From positions 31,873 through 95,872 of the forward strand of contig NZ_KB892706.1 of assembly GCF_000373905.1 (NCBI RefSeq): a stretch of 64,000 nucleotides of DNA, in the 5' to 3' direction. Position 1 is the stretch's first letter; every line of letters begins with the position of its first letter. The notes beneath the pieces were generated by a model. The model was not told the DNA's origin. It searched no databases and worked only from the letters and a program-made list of their open reading frames with translations. Of the stretch, positions 42,993 through 52,786 are shown piece by piece. The position numbers were made by a program, and so were the translations under genes. The DNA comes from Mycobacterium sp. 155 (GTDB lineage: Bacteria; Actinomycetota; Actinomycetes; Mycobacteriales; Mycobacteriaceae).

Positions 42993-43105
42993 CTCCGGCA
43001 CCGGACGCGACCGACCTCCTATGCGGAGCTCGACGACCGCGGCACGACGCGATGGCCAGTCGCGCCATCACCAAAGGTGGCCGACGACGACAAATCCTCT
43101 CCTGG

Positions 43106-44791
43106 TTAGCCCGTCCACGCCTGCTCCTGCCGAAACGCCACGATCGCGACGTCGAGGGTGCGTTCTGCGGTGCTGATGCGCACCGTGGACCGGGAGGTCT
43201 GCACGAACCGTAGATCAGGATCGGGCCCGCCCGGGTCGGCGTCATCGGCCAGAGTGATCACCGTCGAGGACAACCCGGCCGGCGCGTTGCCCCGACGGTC
43301 GTTGACCACGATCGTCGGCACGAACTCCGGTGCCCGTCCCAGGTCCACGACGGCGACGTTGGGTTGGGACACCGAGTGCCAACGACTGGGCTCATCGGAA
43401 TAGATCGCGATCCGCTCCCCGGCCGCAGCGGCCCGGATAATCAATTGGCGCACATAGAAATCCGAGGTGTTCATCAAGATCCGGGTGACCTGTGCCGGAT
43501 CAGTCAGCGCCCACATCACCAGGTCGTCGCGATGAATCCCCGGGTGGGCGGTCAGATCGTCGTGCAAGGCGGCCCCCACGAGAACCCCGGTCGCCCCGAT
43601 CGGGATCTCCAACTCATCGGGCCGCTCCAAGGTCGCGGTGGGCAGCCGCAGCCGGGGTCGCTGCGTCGGGGCTGCCCACAGCGCCGCGGCCTGCTGATCC
43701 CCCGCTAGCGGATTCAGGTACAGCGTCGGCGGCTGCTGGGCTGGCTGGGGATCATCGGTACGCACCAGCGCCGACACCAGCACCGGTCCCCCGCCCTGCG
43801 GCTGGGTGCACCGCGCTTTGGTGATTGTCGTGACCTGCACCACCGAATCGCTACGCAGCGACCACATCTGGTTTAGCGAGGCCGAGGTGATGTCCTCCGG
43901 GGAGAAATACCAGCTGCTCAGATGCCCCGGGTGGGCGTCCAGGGTGCGCCAGCCCACGTCCACGGCCGGCGCCGACTCGCGCACCGCCGCGCGACGTGCC
44001 GAACTGCCCGCATCCGCGTCGTCGGCCGGGTCCTCTTCGGCGGTGTCGGGCGGGGCGGCCAGGCCGGCGCCGAGCTGGGCCAGCGCCTCGTCGAGTTCCT
44101 CGGCGCTCACGGCGGTAGCCCTCACACCGTGTTGGCGTAGCGCGGTGACGATGCGGTCGGTGGCTGCCGCTGCCGCCGCCCCGATCGAGCGCCGGTAGAC
44201 CAACCCTTCTACGGAGTCGTTCAGGTCTAGGCGCACGATGAGGCGCGTCTGGCGGGCACCGGCGGCGGGGCGATCGGCCAGCAAGGTGCTGTAGAGGGCC
44301 GGGTAGCCGCTGCCGCGACGCACCCGCTGCCCGGACTGCACCACGTCGATGCTGATCCGCAGCCCGCCCGGCTGATCGAGGTTGTCGATGAGAACCTGCA
44401 ATGGCAGCAGGTTTTCGGTGTAGGTGAGCGCCGAACCACGCAGGAACGTCGGGGTGTAGGCGCGCCCGGCCACCTCGACCATGGTGATGGCCTCGTGTGG
44501 TTCAGCGCGCACCCCCACCATGGTCGATCCGCAGGGCACATCGACCGCGACGCCGGCCGCCGCCACCGTGGTGCGACGGGTCCGCCACCGCAGCCGGGCA
44601 GCCACCCATGCGGCGGCGTTGCGGCGGTACACGGTGATCAGCAGCAGCACCAACGCGGCGACACCGATCACCGCGCCCGGCCACCACCCGAACCGGTGCG
44701 GGGGCAGTGCCGCGAATGCGGCCAGGGCGATGACCTCGGCGGCCACCACCGCGGCGGCGGTGGGACGCACTGCCACAGTGCTGGCCTTCAT
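43106..44791 (-). CDS. eccE: ESX membrane component EccE
   Basis: A 561-residue EccE with two N-terminal transmembrane segments (about residues 12-30 and 37-55) and a large soluble part with the EccE-type segment PCGSTMVGVRAEPHEAITMVEV and YTPTF, a central Ala/Asp-rich linker and a C-terminal part. EccE sits at the periphery of the ESX membrane complex. The identification rests on position after mycP and the two-helix layout. Its start overlaps the mycP stop by 4 nt. It is the last gene of the eccB-espI-eccD-mycP-eccE series. Confidence 0.88.
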   Translation of the reverse strand: MKASTVAVRPTAAAVVAAEVIALAAFAALPPHRFGWWPGAVIGVAALVLLLITVYRRNAAAWVAARLRWRTRRTTVAAAGVAVDVPCGSTMVGVRAEPHEAITMVEVAGRAYTPTFLRGSALTYTENLLPLQVLIDNLDQPGGLRISIDVVQSGQRVRRGSGYPALYSTLLADRPAAGARQTRLIVRLDLNDSVEGLVYRRSIGAAAAAATDRIVTALRQHGVRATAVSAEELDEALAQLGAGLAAPPDTAEEDPADDADAGSSARRAAVRESAPAVDVGWRTLDAHPGHLSSWYFSPEDITSASLNQMWSLRSDSVVQVTTITKARCTQPQGGGPVLVSALVRTDDPQPAQQPPTLYLNPLAGDQQAAALWAAPTQRPRLRLPTATLERPDELEIPIGATGVLVGAALHDDLTAHPGIHRDDLVMWALTDPAQVTRILMNTSDFYVRQLIIRAAAAGERIAIYSDEPSRWHSVSQPNVAVVDLGRAPEFVPTIVVNDRRGNAPAGLSSTVITLADDADPGGPDPDLRFVQTSRSTVRISTAERTLDVAIVAFRQEQAWTG

Positions 44792-46446
44792 GACATCCTC
44801 CGTCGGATCGCGGCGACACCGGCCAGCGCGCCGGTCAGCCCGAGCACGGCCAGCGCGCCGATCAGCGCGGTGTTGCGGGGCCGCTGATCCGGGGCCGGCG
44901 CCGGCGGTGGGACATGCAACGGCGTGGAAAGGTGTTCGGCCGGTGTGGCGTCACCGGGGGCCACGTCGTAGGTGAGCGCGGCAACCGGGTCCACCACCCC
45001 GGCGCCGACCTGGTTATCGACCCCATGGGCGGGGTTGTGCGCGGTTTCGGTGAGCCGCCGGATGACCTGATGGGCAGTCAGATTGGGGAATTTCGCGCGC
45101 ACCAACGCCGCCGCACCCGACACGTAGGCGGCGGAGAAGCTGGTGCCCCAGAAGCCATACCCGGTGCCGGGGTCCTTGGCGGGCAGGGCGTTGACCGCAC
45201 TGCCGTTGAGGCTGGACAGTCCCATGACGCGGTAACCGGGAGCGGCCACTCCGACCCACGGCCCGGCGATGCTATCGGGCATCGGTTGTCCGTCGGGGGT
45301 GAGCGCCCCGACGGTCAACACGTAATCGGAGTACCAGGCCGGAGTGACGATGGTGTGGACCCCCGACCAGTCGCGGGCGTCGTTGGGGTCCAACGGGTTC
45401 GACGACGGGTTCTGGGCGCAGTCGGGCTGCAGGGGGTCGCCCTTATTGCCTGCCGCCGCGACGATCACCACATCCTTGTCGACGGCGGCATAGCGGACCG
45501 CCGCACCCAGCGGGTCCTGGTTCACCGGGGCGGCGGCGTTGATGCAGCTGGCCAGCGAGACGTTGATGACGCGCACCCCCGGCAGATCAGCGGCGTGGCG
45601 GATCGCCCGCGCCAGGGTCACGATGTCGCCGGCCTTGCGATGTTCCTCGGCCTCCTGCGGCGTCGGATTGGCCGGGGAGAACTGCGGGGAGGTTTGCCGA
45701 ATCGAGATCAGCGCCGCGTCCGGGGCTACCCCCACGACTCCGTCCGGGGTGCCCGGCGGCAACCCCGCCACCAGCGGCACCCCGCCGCTGGGATCGTCGG
45801 GCCCGCCGGCCTGCGGGGCGTCCGGCGGCGGGGCGTCCGGCGGCGGTGGCCCGGCCGGCGCCGGCGGCGGCGGGGCGGGGGCGGTCACGGTCACCGTGGC
45901 CGCAGGCGGTGGGGGCGGCGGGGGCGGCAGCTGTGCGGGGTTGGCCGGCACTCCCGGCGGCGGGAGTGGGGCACCCACTCCGGCCGGTCTCGGCACCGGA
46001 CGGTCAGCGGGATTCGCGGGGGCCGCGCCGATAATCGAGGCGACGATCGTGCCGTGGCTCTCGCAGTCGACCAGCCCGCCGTTGGCGTCCCCCATCACGT
46101 AGTCGCCGCCGGGAAACAGCGCCGGGAATCGCGCATTGGGCGTCACGCCGGTGTCGATGATCGCCACGGTGACCCCCGCGCCGGTCGAATACTGCCACGC
46201 CTGAGCCAGATTCATCATCACGTTGCCCGGTGCGGGCTGGCTGAGATTCGGGTCGGCGATCACCGCCGGCTGGGCACAGCCATAGTTTTGGCGCATCGGT
46301 TCGCTCGGGCCCGGGGTGTCGTCGGGCGGTAGTGCGGCCGGGTCGATGACCGGCGGGGCGATCGCCCACGCCGCCGGGGGGGCCAGCACATGGGCGGCGA
46401 TCAACGCGCCCGCGCCCGCGCAGGCTGCCGCACGGCGCACCGACAT
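44788..46446 (-). CDS. mycP: Mycosin serine protease MycP
   Basis: A 552-residue subtilisin-type protease with a signal sequence (1-28), catalytic Asp98 (IIDTGV), His131 (ESHGT) and Ser at about 435 (WGTSFSAAYVSG), and a C-terminal transmembrane anchor. Between His131 and the next core strand lies a long Pro/Ala-rich insertion (about residues 140-245), a larger version of the loop known in mycosins. MycP stabilises the ESX membrane complex and processes some substrates. It overlaps eccD by 1 nt (TGATG) and eccE by 4 nt. Confidence 0.95.
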   Translation of the reverse strand: MSVRRAAACAGAGALIAAHVLAPPAAWAIAPPVIDPAALPPDDTPGPSEPMRQNYGCAQPAVIADPNLSQPAPGNVMMNLAQAWQYSTGAGVTVAIIDTGVTPNARFPALFPGGDYVMGDANGGLVDCESHGTIVASIIGAAPANPADRPVPRPAGVGAPLPPPGVPANPAQLPPPPPPPPAATVTVTAPAPPPPAPAGPPPPDAPPPDAPQAGGPDDPSGGVPLVAGLPPGTPDGVVGVAPDAALISIRQTSPQFSPANPTPQEAEEHRKAGDIVTLARAIRHAADLPGVRVINVSLASCINAAAPVNQDPLGAAVRYAAVDKDVVIVAAAGNKGDPLQPDCAQNPSSNPLDPNDARDWSGVHTIVTPAWYSDYVLTVGALTPDGQPMPDSIAGPWVGVAAPGYRVMGLSSLNGSAVNALPAKDPGTGYGFWGTSFSAAYVSGAAALVRAKFPNLTAHQVIRRLTETAHNPAHGVDNQVGAGVVDPVAALTYDVAPGDATPAEHLSTPLHVPPPAPAPDQRPRNTALIGALAVLGLTGALAGVAAIRRRMS

Positions 46447-47963
46447 CAATGGTTCCGCACGTAGTGCAGGTATCCGATCGCCCACGCCGCCAACGGCACC
46501 ACGACGACATACAGGGCGTACTCGAGCCATTCGACGAGCTCGCGCACCGTCTCGGAGAAAATGTGGGCCGGTACGAACGCCCCGGCGGCCAGCGCGCAGA
46601 CCGCTATCGCCACCACCACCGCCGCCGACCACAACGCCGGCGCGATCGCCGCCGGGTTGGCTGACAGTCCGTAATGCAGCGGGATCGCAAACAGTGATAG
46701 GGCCGCCCCGGTGACCAACGTCATCGAGCAGCGGCGGTCCCGGAACGCCCTGGCGCGCAACACCGAACACAACGCACAGACCGCCACCACGGTGACCGCC
46801 GGCCACTGCCGTCCAACGCCGGGATGGATGGCGAACCAGGATGCCGCGACCTGGACGGCGGCGATCCCGGCCAAGATGCCGCGCAGAACCCGATTGGCGC
46901 GCAGCGCCACCTCGGCGACCTGATCGCCGCGCAGCGTGACATCTTCGGGGGCATCAGCCACCGGAGACAGCGTGTCCTCGGGTTGGCCCGGGGCGCGGGC
47001 GAACAGATCCTTGCCGGTGATCGAGCGGAAACTCTGACGCGGCACCCGCGCCAGCCAGCGGGCCACACTCGAACAACTCACCGATGCCACCAGCACCGCG
47101 ACCAGCACCACCACCGCGATGCGCTGGCCGGGCACGTCGAAAAACATCCGCACCGCGGCCGCGCCGAACCCTGCGGTCGCCACCACCGTGACCGCCGCGG
47201 CTGACACCCAATAGCCGCCAGTGACTTTCGCCAACCCCACAGCGCTGACGATGGCGACCAGGCAGGCCAGGAATGCGTGCGGGGCGCCGGGATGGGCGCC
47301 AGCAGGGGCGCACGCGGCGGCCAAGGTCAGCGCTGCCGCCGTCGACGCCGCCAGCGCGCCGATCACGAAACGCTCTGACTGCAGCCGGGTGCACACCCAG
47401 CCAGCCCCGGCCAGCAGGACCGCGGCGGCGCCGAACACCGTGGGAACGACCCATCCCCCGCCGCTGGCCCACCGCATCCGCCACAGAATCAGCGCCGCCA
47501 ACCCCAGCGCCGTCAGCGTCAACATCACCGCCACCCAGCGGGCGTCGCGCGCCGACACCGTCGGGAAGTGCTGGCGGGCCCAGCCGGCCAGTGCCGTCGA
47601 CACGTTCTCGATATTCGGGGTGTAGCGCACCGCGTGATCGGCGGGGACCAGAGCCAGCAGTTCGGCGTCGGTGATGCCCTGGGCGGCCAGCGACATATCC
47701 CCGGCCAGGGCGGTCATCCCCGCGGCACGAACGAACACGTATGTGCCGCCCGGCAATTCGTCGTCGCCGGTACTGCGCAGCTGGCGGTTGATTGCGTCGC
47801 GGGTCGCGTCGGTCAGCGCGTCCAGCGGCACCGCGGCGGGCAACACCATGTCGATCTGGTGGTGATCGCCCACCAGGATCGACACCCGGCATGACGCCGG
47901 CACCGCCGGGGCGGGCGCCGCCGAGGCCGGCGCCGCCGTGGGCATCGACCGCAGGCTGGTCAC
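46446..47963 (-). CDS. eccD: ESX membrane channel component EccD
   Basis: A 505-residue protein with an N-terminal ubiquitin-like domain (about residues 25-105, CRVSILVGDHHQIDMVLPA through LVPADHAVRYTPN) and about eleven transmembrane segments from residue 140 to the end. This is the EccD layout. The GTG at 47963 overlaps the stop of the EspI-like gene (GTGA). The length is normal. EccD forms the inner ring of the ESX membrane pore. Confidence 0.93.
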   Translation of the reverse strand: MTSLRSMPTAAPASAAPAPAVPASCRVSILVGDHHQIDMVLPAAVPLDALTDATRDAINRQLRSTGDDELPGGTYVFVRAAGMTALAGDMSLAAQGITDAELLALVPADHAVRYTPNIENVSTALAGWARQHFPTVSARDARWVAVMLTLTALGLAALILWRMRWASGGGWVVPTVFGAAAVLLAGAGWVCTRLQSERFVIGALAASTAAALTLAAACAPAGAHPGAPHAFLACLVAIVSAVGLAKVTGGYWVSAAAVTVVATAGFGAAAVRMFFDVPGQRIAVVVLVAVLVASVSCSSVARWLARVPRQSFRSITGKDLFARAPGQPEDTLSPVADAPEDVTLRGDQVAEVALRANRVLRGILAGIAAVQVAASWFAIHPGVGRQWPAVTVVAVCALCSVLRARAFRDRRCSMTLVTGAALSLFAIPLHYGLSANPAAIAPALWSAAVVVAIAVCALAAGAFVPAHIFSETVRELVEWLEYALYVVVVPLAAWAIGYLHYVRNH

Positions 47964-49456
47964 CGCCGCTCCCGCGGTCGGTCGGTGGTGGCGGCGAAGT
48001 GTTCGGCGAGGGCCGCGGCGATCTCGAAGATCCGCCTGCGGGTCAGCCGGTTCACCTCGTTGTCGATGTCGACCACCCCGGCCGGGCGCAACTGGGCGTC
48101 GAAGGGCACCTGCACCACCACCTGGCCGCGGGAGGCGAACTGCTCGACCAGGCGGGCGCGGGTGCGGTCGTCGGCGTGGCCGTCGGTATCGTTGAGGACC
48201 AGCACCGTGCGGTGCAGCAGAGCGGTGTAGCCGCTGTTGGCCAGCCATTCCAGCGTCTGCCCGGCCGCCGAGGCCCCGTCCACCCACGGTGAGGACACCA
48301 CGATCAGCGCATCCAGGTCGGCCAGAACCTCCTGGGTCACCGGCGAATCCATCGTCGATCCGCAGTCGATGATCGAGATGGTGAAATGGTTGTCCAGCCG
48401 CGCGGTGGCCTCCCGGTAGATCGGCGGGTCCAACACCCGCCGCCGCGCGGTGGCGGCCTCCCCCGCCAGCACGAACAACCCCACCGAGTTCGACCCCACC
48501 CGGGAGCGCACGTCGCTGAAGCTGTCGAGATGCTGGTCGGCGGCCAGTTCCCAGTACGATCCCGCAGCAGTGGGATCCACCCGGCTGCCCAGCTTGCCGA
48601 AAGCGGTGTCGGCATCGATGGCCACCACCCGGTCTTCCGGGCGCAGCTCGGCGAACACCGACCCCACACAGGCGGCGATCGTGGTCTTTCCGGTGCCGCC
48701 CTTGCCCAGGACGCCGATCTTGTAGCGGCCCCGAAGCACCGACCTGATCTTGGCGTCCAGTTCAGCCTGCCTGCGCTCATCAGGCGAGCGGCCCAGGTTG
48801 ATCAGCCCAAAGGTGATCGCATAGATCGCCTTTCGCCATCCCCGCCCCGGCGGGATCTTGCGGGTCGGCACCAGTTCGCTTTGGCGGATGGCATCGACAT
48901 AGTTGAAATTGCTCGGCGCGGCGCCCCCGCGATAGCCGCTGGTGTCCCACCCCGGGCATGCGTCGTCGTCCCAGCGCTCGGTGACGGGAGCCGGCCGCGG
49001 CGGCGGTGCCGCGGTGTCGCCCTCCGGCCAGAACTCGCTGTCCTGTGCACCGCCGCGCGACAGCGGTGCGGGCTGCTCGCTGCGCGAGGGGTCGCCCGGG
49101 TAGGCCCGACGCGGCGGCGGTTGGGATGGTGCGCCCCACTGCGGCTGCGGCGCAACCGGTTCGCCCCACTGCGGCAGCGGCGCGCCGGCACCCGGACGCG
49201 GTGCGGGCGGCAGCGGGGGCATCACCGTGGTGGAGTCCTCGCTGGGACGGGCGCGGTGGGCTCCAAGCGAGGAGTCGTCGAGCGAATCCTCCTCATGCCA
49301 GCGCTGGCCTTGGTCGGCGTCGACCTCGCCGAAATCCGGGGCCGGATACGGCAGCCCCGGCCCGTCAGTGTCCTGGCCCGGTCGGCCCGGCGCAACCCCA
49401 CCCGGGGGGACAGCAGGGTGCGCCTCGACGTATTCGCTGTTCTGACGGTCAGTCAC
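47960..49456 (-). CDS. EspI-like ESX-associated MinD/ParA-type ATPase
   Basis: A 498-residue protein with a Pro/Asp-rich disordered N-terminal half (1-190) and a C-terminal MinD/ParA-like ATPase. The deviant Walker A is GKGGTGKTT (about residue 253), followed by VVAIDADTAFGKLG and VVVSSPWVDGASAAGQT. The same architecture is seen in EspI (Rv3876) of ESX-1. Its exact job in secretion is unclear, perhaps ATP-level control or positioning. The GTG at 49456 has GAGGA 8 nt upstream. It sits between eccB and eccD. Confidence 0.88.
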   Translation of the reverse strand: MTDRQNSEYVEAHPAVPPGGVAPGRPGQDTDGPGLPYPAPDFGEVDADQGQRWHEEDSLDDSSLGAHRARPSEDSTTVMPPLPPAPRPGAGAPLPQWGEPVAPQPQWGAPSQPPPRRAYPGDPSRSEQPAPLSRGGAQDSEFWPEGDTAAPPPRPAPVTERWDDDACPGWDTSGYRGGAAPSNFNYVDAIRQSELVPTRKIPPGRGWRKAIYAITFGLINLGRSPDERRQAELDAKIRSVLRGRYKIGVLGKGGTGKTTIAACVGSVFAELRPEDRVVAIDADTAFGKLGSRVDPTAAGSYWELAADQHLDSFSDVRSRVGSNSVGLFVLAGEAATARRRVLDPPIYREATARLDNHFTISIIDCGSTMDSPVTQEVLADLDALIVVSSPWVDGASAAGQTLEWLANSGYTALLHRTVLVLNDTDGHADDRTRARLVEQFASRGQVVVQVPFDAQLRPAGVVDIDNEVNRLTRRRIFEIAAALAEHFAATTDRPRERR

Positions 49457-49523
49457 CTATCAATCCTCACGGTGTGGAAGTGGCACCTATCGGCACATGT
49501 TGTCGGGTCCTTGATTTTCCGAA

Positions 49524-51044
49524 TCACGGTGAGCCTCCGGGTGTCTGGGTCACCAACGGCTCGGCGCCGCCCACCGGCGTGAGACTGTCGTGCTGGGTCA
49601 TCGCGTCGGAGCGGCTCAACGCCGGCCCGGCAGCATAGACGCGGATCAGTGGCCACGGGGCCTGACCGGCGCTGGGCGGGGACACCCCCAAGGACTCCAG
49701 GGCGCGCTGGTCGAGATCAATGCCGAAGCGCACACCCTGATCGGAGATCCACCACAGCGACTCTTTGCTCGTCGAGGTCGGTGCGGCGCTGGTGCTCAGC
49801 ACGAGATTGGTGGCGCCCGGGGCGATGGAGACCTGATCGGCCTCCACCGACGTCAGGTCGGGTGTGGCGTCTTTGACCAGATGCACCAGCCGCGAATCGG
49901 CCGTCGCCGGAATCGGTAGTCCCTGTCCGGAGAGCACGCTGACCTCAGCGGCCCGGTCGCTGGCCCCCTTTGACCAGGCCAGGCAGGTCGTGGTGTCGAC
50001 GGTGGTGTCCACCAGGTGCAGCCGCGTCGTCGGATAGAAGGACACCGGCAGGCTGTCCACGGTGGGCACGGGAGCCAGCGCGTCCGGGGACAGCGGCACC
50101 GGGGCCACGTCGCCGAAGGAGTTCGCCGAACGCAGCAGGGTGGCCACAAACGGCGAAATGCGTTGCACACCAGTAGGTAGCAGGACATAGAAGGCGTCCG
50201 CGGCTGGCTGTGTCAGATCATGGACCGTCACCACCGACCCGATCACCACACCGGGCCCCAGATTCCACGGCGAGGGCGCCCCGGCGTTGGGGATGGCCGG
50301 GCTGGTCAACGGATCGGTCGCGGGGATGGCGTCGAACAGCGCGGTGGACAGCGGAATCGGTTGTGGTGCGCTGGAATCAATGCCCAATGCCAGGGCGACC
50401 GACTTGTTGGACAGGTCGATCTCGCTGCGGTGCCCATCCCAGATGACGTAGGTCTTGTCGTTGTGGCGGGCCAGCACCGCGTTGGGCATCTGCAGCGGCG
50501 CGGATCGCTGGCCCAGACTCAGCGCGCCGGCGATGGCCGTTACCACCGGCCGGGCGGGTGCCGAGGCCATCGCGGTGGCTGTCGGGGCGGTGTCGCACAG
50601 CGCCCACTGCGAGGAAGCGCCGGTGCGCACCGGCATCTGGGTCGGAGCTCCGGGGATGCCCACGGTCGGAGCCTGCGGGAACTTCTCCAGCTCGGCGGGC
50701 GTGACGAACGTCGGGTTGGCGTTCTCCCCGGCGATCAGCCGGGCGCTCATCAGGTTCAGCGCCGGATGCAGACGGCCGTCGACGACGACATAGATCGCCC
50801 CGGTGTCACGGTCGGCGAGGATCTTGGACTGCCCCACCTGACCGGACGGTTTGAACCAGGCCATCAAGAACATGATGCCCACCGCCACCACGGTGAGGGT
50901 GAAGCCCAGGATCAGCGCCGCGGCGCGGCGCGACTCCGGGTCGTAGTCCAAGCGAACGCCGTGGTGCGACAGCGCCGCCGCGTTGCGCTTGTTCCAAAAC
51001 CGCGAGGCGCTCACCTGCACCCGCGAGGTGAGATTCAACGCCAT
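49524..51044 (-). CDS. eccB: ESX membrane component EccB
   Basis: A 506-residue protein with a short cytosolic start (TSRVQVSASRFWNKRNAAALSHHGVRLDYDPESRR), one transmembrane helix (about residues 42-66) and a large extracytoplasmic part with repeat-like segments (ADRDTGAIYVVVDGRLHPALNLMSARLI, and later QGVRFGID) and cysteines. This is the typical EccB layout and length. It is the first membrane component in the operon after espG. EccB forms the outer face of the ESX complex. Confidence 0.94.
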   Translation of the reverse strand: MALNLTSRVQVSASRFWNKRNAAALSHHGVRLDYDPESRRAAALILGFTLTVVAVGIMFLMAWFKPSGQVGQSKILADRDTGAIYVVVDGRLHPALNLMSARLIAGENANPTFVTPAELEKFPQAPTVGIPGAPTQMPVRTGASSQWALCDTAPTATAMASAPARPVVTAIAGALSLGQRSAPLQMPNAVLARHNDKTYVIWDGHRSEIDLSNKSVALALGIDSSAPQPIPLSTALFDAIPATDPLTSPAIPNAGAPSPWNLGPGVVIGSVVTVHDLTQPAADAFYVLLPTGVQRISPFVATLLRSANSFGDVAPVPLSPDALAPVPTVDSLPVSFYPTTRLHLVDTTVDTTTCLAWSKGASDRAAEVSVLSGQGLPIPATADSRLVHLVKDATPDLTSVEADQVSIAPGATNLVLSTSAAPTSTSKESLWWISDQGVRFGIDLDQRALESLGVSPPSAGQAPWPLIRVYAAGPALSRSDAMTQHDSLTPVGGAEPLVTQTPGGSP

Positions 51045-51121
51045 AACGCCACCCGCACCCGGCGCTTCCCGGTCAAAATCGGCACCACTTTCAGCCCCCT
51101 AGACATTGCGGAATCCGCAGT

Positions 51122-51985
51122 TCAGGCCGCCGCCGCGGCGGGCGCGGACAGCAGCTCGGTGAGGTCGGCGCGCAAGCCCTCCGCCGTCGTGGGCCAGATG
51201 CTCATCCACCGTTTGCCGTCGGCGGCGGTCGAGACGGTGAAACTGATCCGGCCCAGATCGGTGTCGGCCACGGTCAACACCCGTGCCTGCGGTGACACCT
51301 GGGCGCCGCGATCAAGGACGGCGACCACGGCCATCGCCGAGCGGTCCAGATCGTGAGCGGCGGCCACCGCCTGCACCGTCGAGGGTGGCAACCCCAGGCG
51401 CGACAGCGCCGTGGACACCGCGGGCCGGCCATGCGGGGCGGCGGTGCTCATCGCCGTGGTCACCAGATCGAGCTGCACGTTGGCGCCGTCGATGTCGGCC
51501 GGTGTGCCCTGCCCGAACGCCGGAATCAGCATGTGGCACATCAACTCCGCCTGCCGACGCCCGTCGTCGGCCTCCCCGACCGGACCCACCACCATCTCAT
51601 CGCCGTCGCGGGCGGCCATCGCCATCCAGCGGCGATGCCGGCACACCACCATCACCCGCTCGTCAACGACGCGGGCGTCGGGGTCTGCTGAGGGCGGTGC
51701 CGGGTGGCGCACCGAGAGCACCGCCTCGCGGTCCGGGCGGCCCAGCACCGTCATCCAATCGCGCACCATGTCATCGACACGGCCCGCCCCGTCGATCACC
51801 CCAGCCTGGTGCAGCGCGGCGTATTCCGCCGTCTGCGACAGCGGCCGGGGGCCCTGCGTCGTCTGGACGATCAGCGACTCGTGGATCGACGGGATGAACG
51901 GTTTGAGCCGCAGCGCCGCCGGCATGGACTCCACACCCAGCAGCGCCTGCAGCACCCACACACCGCCGACAGATGTTGTCAGCAC
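51122..51985 (-). CDS. espG: EspG-type cytosolic chaperone of PE/PPE proteins
   Basis: A 287-residue soluble protein with the EspG fold pattern. It starts VLTTSVGGVWVLQALLGVE, has a middle block MAMAARDGDEMVVGPVGE and a C-terminal RISFTVSTAADGKRWMSIWPTTAEG strand pair. EspG binds the tip of its cognate PPE and keeps PE-PPE pairs soluble. The GTG at 51985 has GAGGAG 8 nt upstream; the frame is open to 52012. It lies between the esx pair and eccB, with a strong hairpin (52019-52041) just before it. Confidence 0.9.
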   Translation of the reverse strand: MLTTSVGGVWVLQALLGVESMPAALRLKPFIPSIHESLIVQTTQGPRPLSQTAEYAALHQAGVIDGAGRVDDMVRDWMTVLGRPDREAVLSVRHPAPPSADPDARVVDERVMVVCRHRRWMAMAARDGDEMVVGPVGEADDGRRQAELMCHMLIPAFGQGTPADIDGANVQLDLVTTAMSTAAPHGRPAVSTALSRLGLPPSTVQAVAAAHDLDRSAMAVVAVLDRGAQVSPQARVLTVADTDLGRISFTVSTAADGKRWMSIWPTTAEGLRADLTELLSAPAAAAA

Positions 51986-52018
51986 GCTTCGTGCTCCTCT
52001 CTGTCCGGCCAAGGAAAG

Positions 52019-52041
52019 GGGGGCCGACGTCGTCGGCCCCC
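52019..52041. terminator. Strong GC hairpin between esx and espG
   Basis: An 11-bp perfect stem (GGGGGCCGACG with CGTCGGCCCCC) with a 1-nt symmetrical centre, in practice a 9-bp stem with 5-nt loop. On the minus strand it is followed by CTTTCCTT. It lies 43 nt beyond the esx stop and could attenuate read-through into espG-eccB. Confidence 0.6.
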
Positions 52042-52083
52042 TTCTCCCTCGCGGGCCGTGGCCCGCTTCGGCCGGGGTTCGGG

Positions 52084-52383
52084 TTACCCCTGGAACGAGT
52101 TGTATGCGGAAATGTCTTGGGCCATATAGTCTGACGCGGAGGTGTCGACCGCGTCACCGTGGGACGCGATGACCGTCTTGCCGTCGTTGATGCCCTCGAT
52201 GATCATGTTCTGGGCCTGCTGGTAGCCGACCGAGCCGTGCTCGGTGTTGAAGAAAGCCTGGATACCGGCCAATTCGTGCAACGCTTCCTGGCCGATCTGA
52301 TCGAGCTCCTGGCTGTAGCTCATCATGGCGCTGGTGTAGTCGGCCAGGCCGGCGAAGTTGTACCGCATGTGTCCGTCAGTCAT
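52084..52383 (-). CDS. Esx-family secreted protein (EsxA-like)
   Basis: A 99-residue all-helical protein of WXG100 size. The usual Trp-x-Gly turn is replaced by FFNTEHGSVGY. The C-terminus has the secretion motif Tyr86-x3-Asp90 (YMAQD) and ends YNSFQG. It would form a heterodimer with the Esx protein encoded 39 nt upstream. The ATG at 52383 has AAGGAG just upstream. Both Esx proteins are expressed from promoter site C. Confidence 0.9.
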   Translation of the reverse strand: MTDGHMRYNFAGLADYTSAMMSYSQELDQIGQEALHELAGIQAFFNTEHGSVGYQQAQNMIIEGINDGKTVIASHGDAVDTSASDYMAQDISAYNSFQG

Positions 52384-52422
52384 CAGTTACTCCTTGAGTG
52401 AAAGTCGTTGGTGGGCGCTGGG

Positions 52423-52737
52423 TTAGGAGAACCGCAGCTGGCCGGGGATGGCCGCCAGTGCATGCGCGTTGTCCTCGTCGCGGGCGGTGTAGCCCTGCGT
52501 GTTCTGCCGGATCAGATCGTTGAGCTGCTGAAAACGCGTCTGAATCCGCAGCTGCGCCTCGTGCACCTCCGCGGAGGTCTTGATGTTCATATCGCCGCCG
52601 GCGCCGTTGAGGATCCCCCCGCCCTGCACCTGCTGGGCGTGATCGAGGTAGCGCTGCAGGACGTTTTGGGCCCGACGGCTCAATTCGTCCATGCGCTCGG
52701 CGAACGCGACGAGTTGTGCGGCTCCAACTTCAGCCAT
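52423..52737 (-). CDS. Esx-family secreted protein (EsxB-like)
   Basis: A 104-residue helical-hairpin protein with the turn region GGGILNGAGGDMN in place of WxG and the secretion motif Tyr83-x3-Asp87 (YTARDEDN). The same ARDEDN/AKDEDN stretch is found in the EspC-like protein at 58808. The ATG at 52737 has AAGGAG upstream (GCAAGGAGACCATC). Longer frame to 52809 overlaps the PPE gene and promoter. It is the first gene of the esx operon, with a 5' leader of about 43 nt. Confidence 0.9.
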   Translation of the reverse strand: MAEVGAAQLVAFAERMDELSRRAQNVLQRYLDHAQQVQGGGILNGAGGDMNIKTSAEVHEAQLRIQTRFQQLNDLIRQNTQGYTARDEDNAHALAAIPGQLRFS

Positions 52738-52786
52738 GGTGATGGTCTCCTTGCCTGTCTTGGTCTTTCGAGCGGGTAATTCGAGT

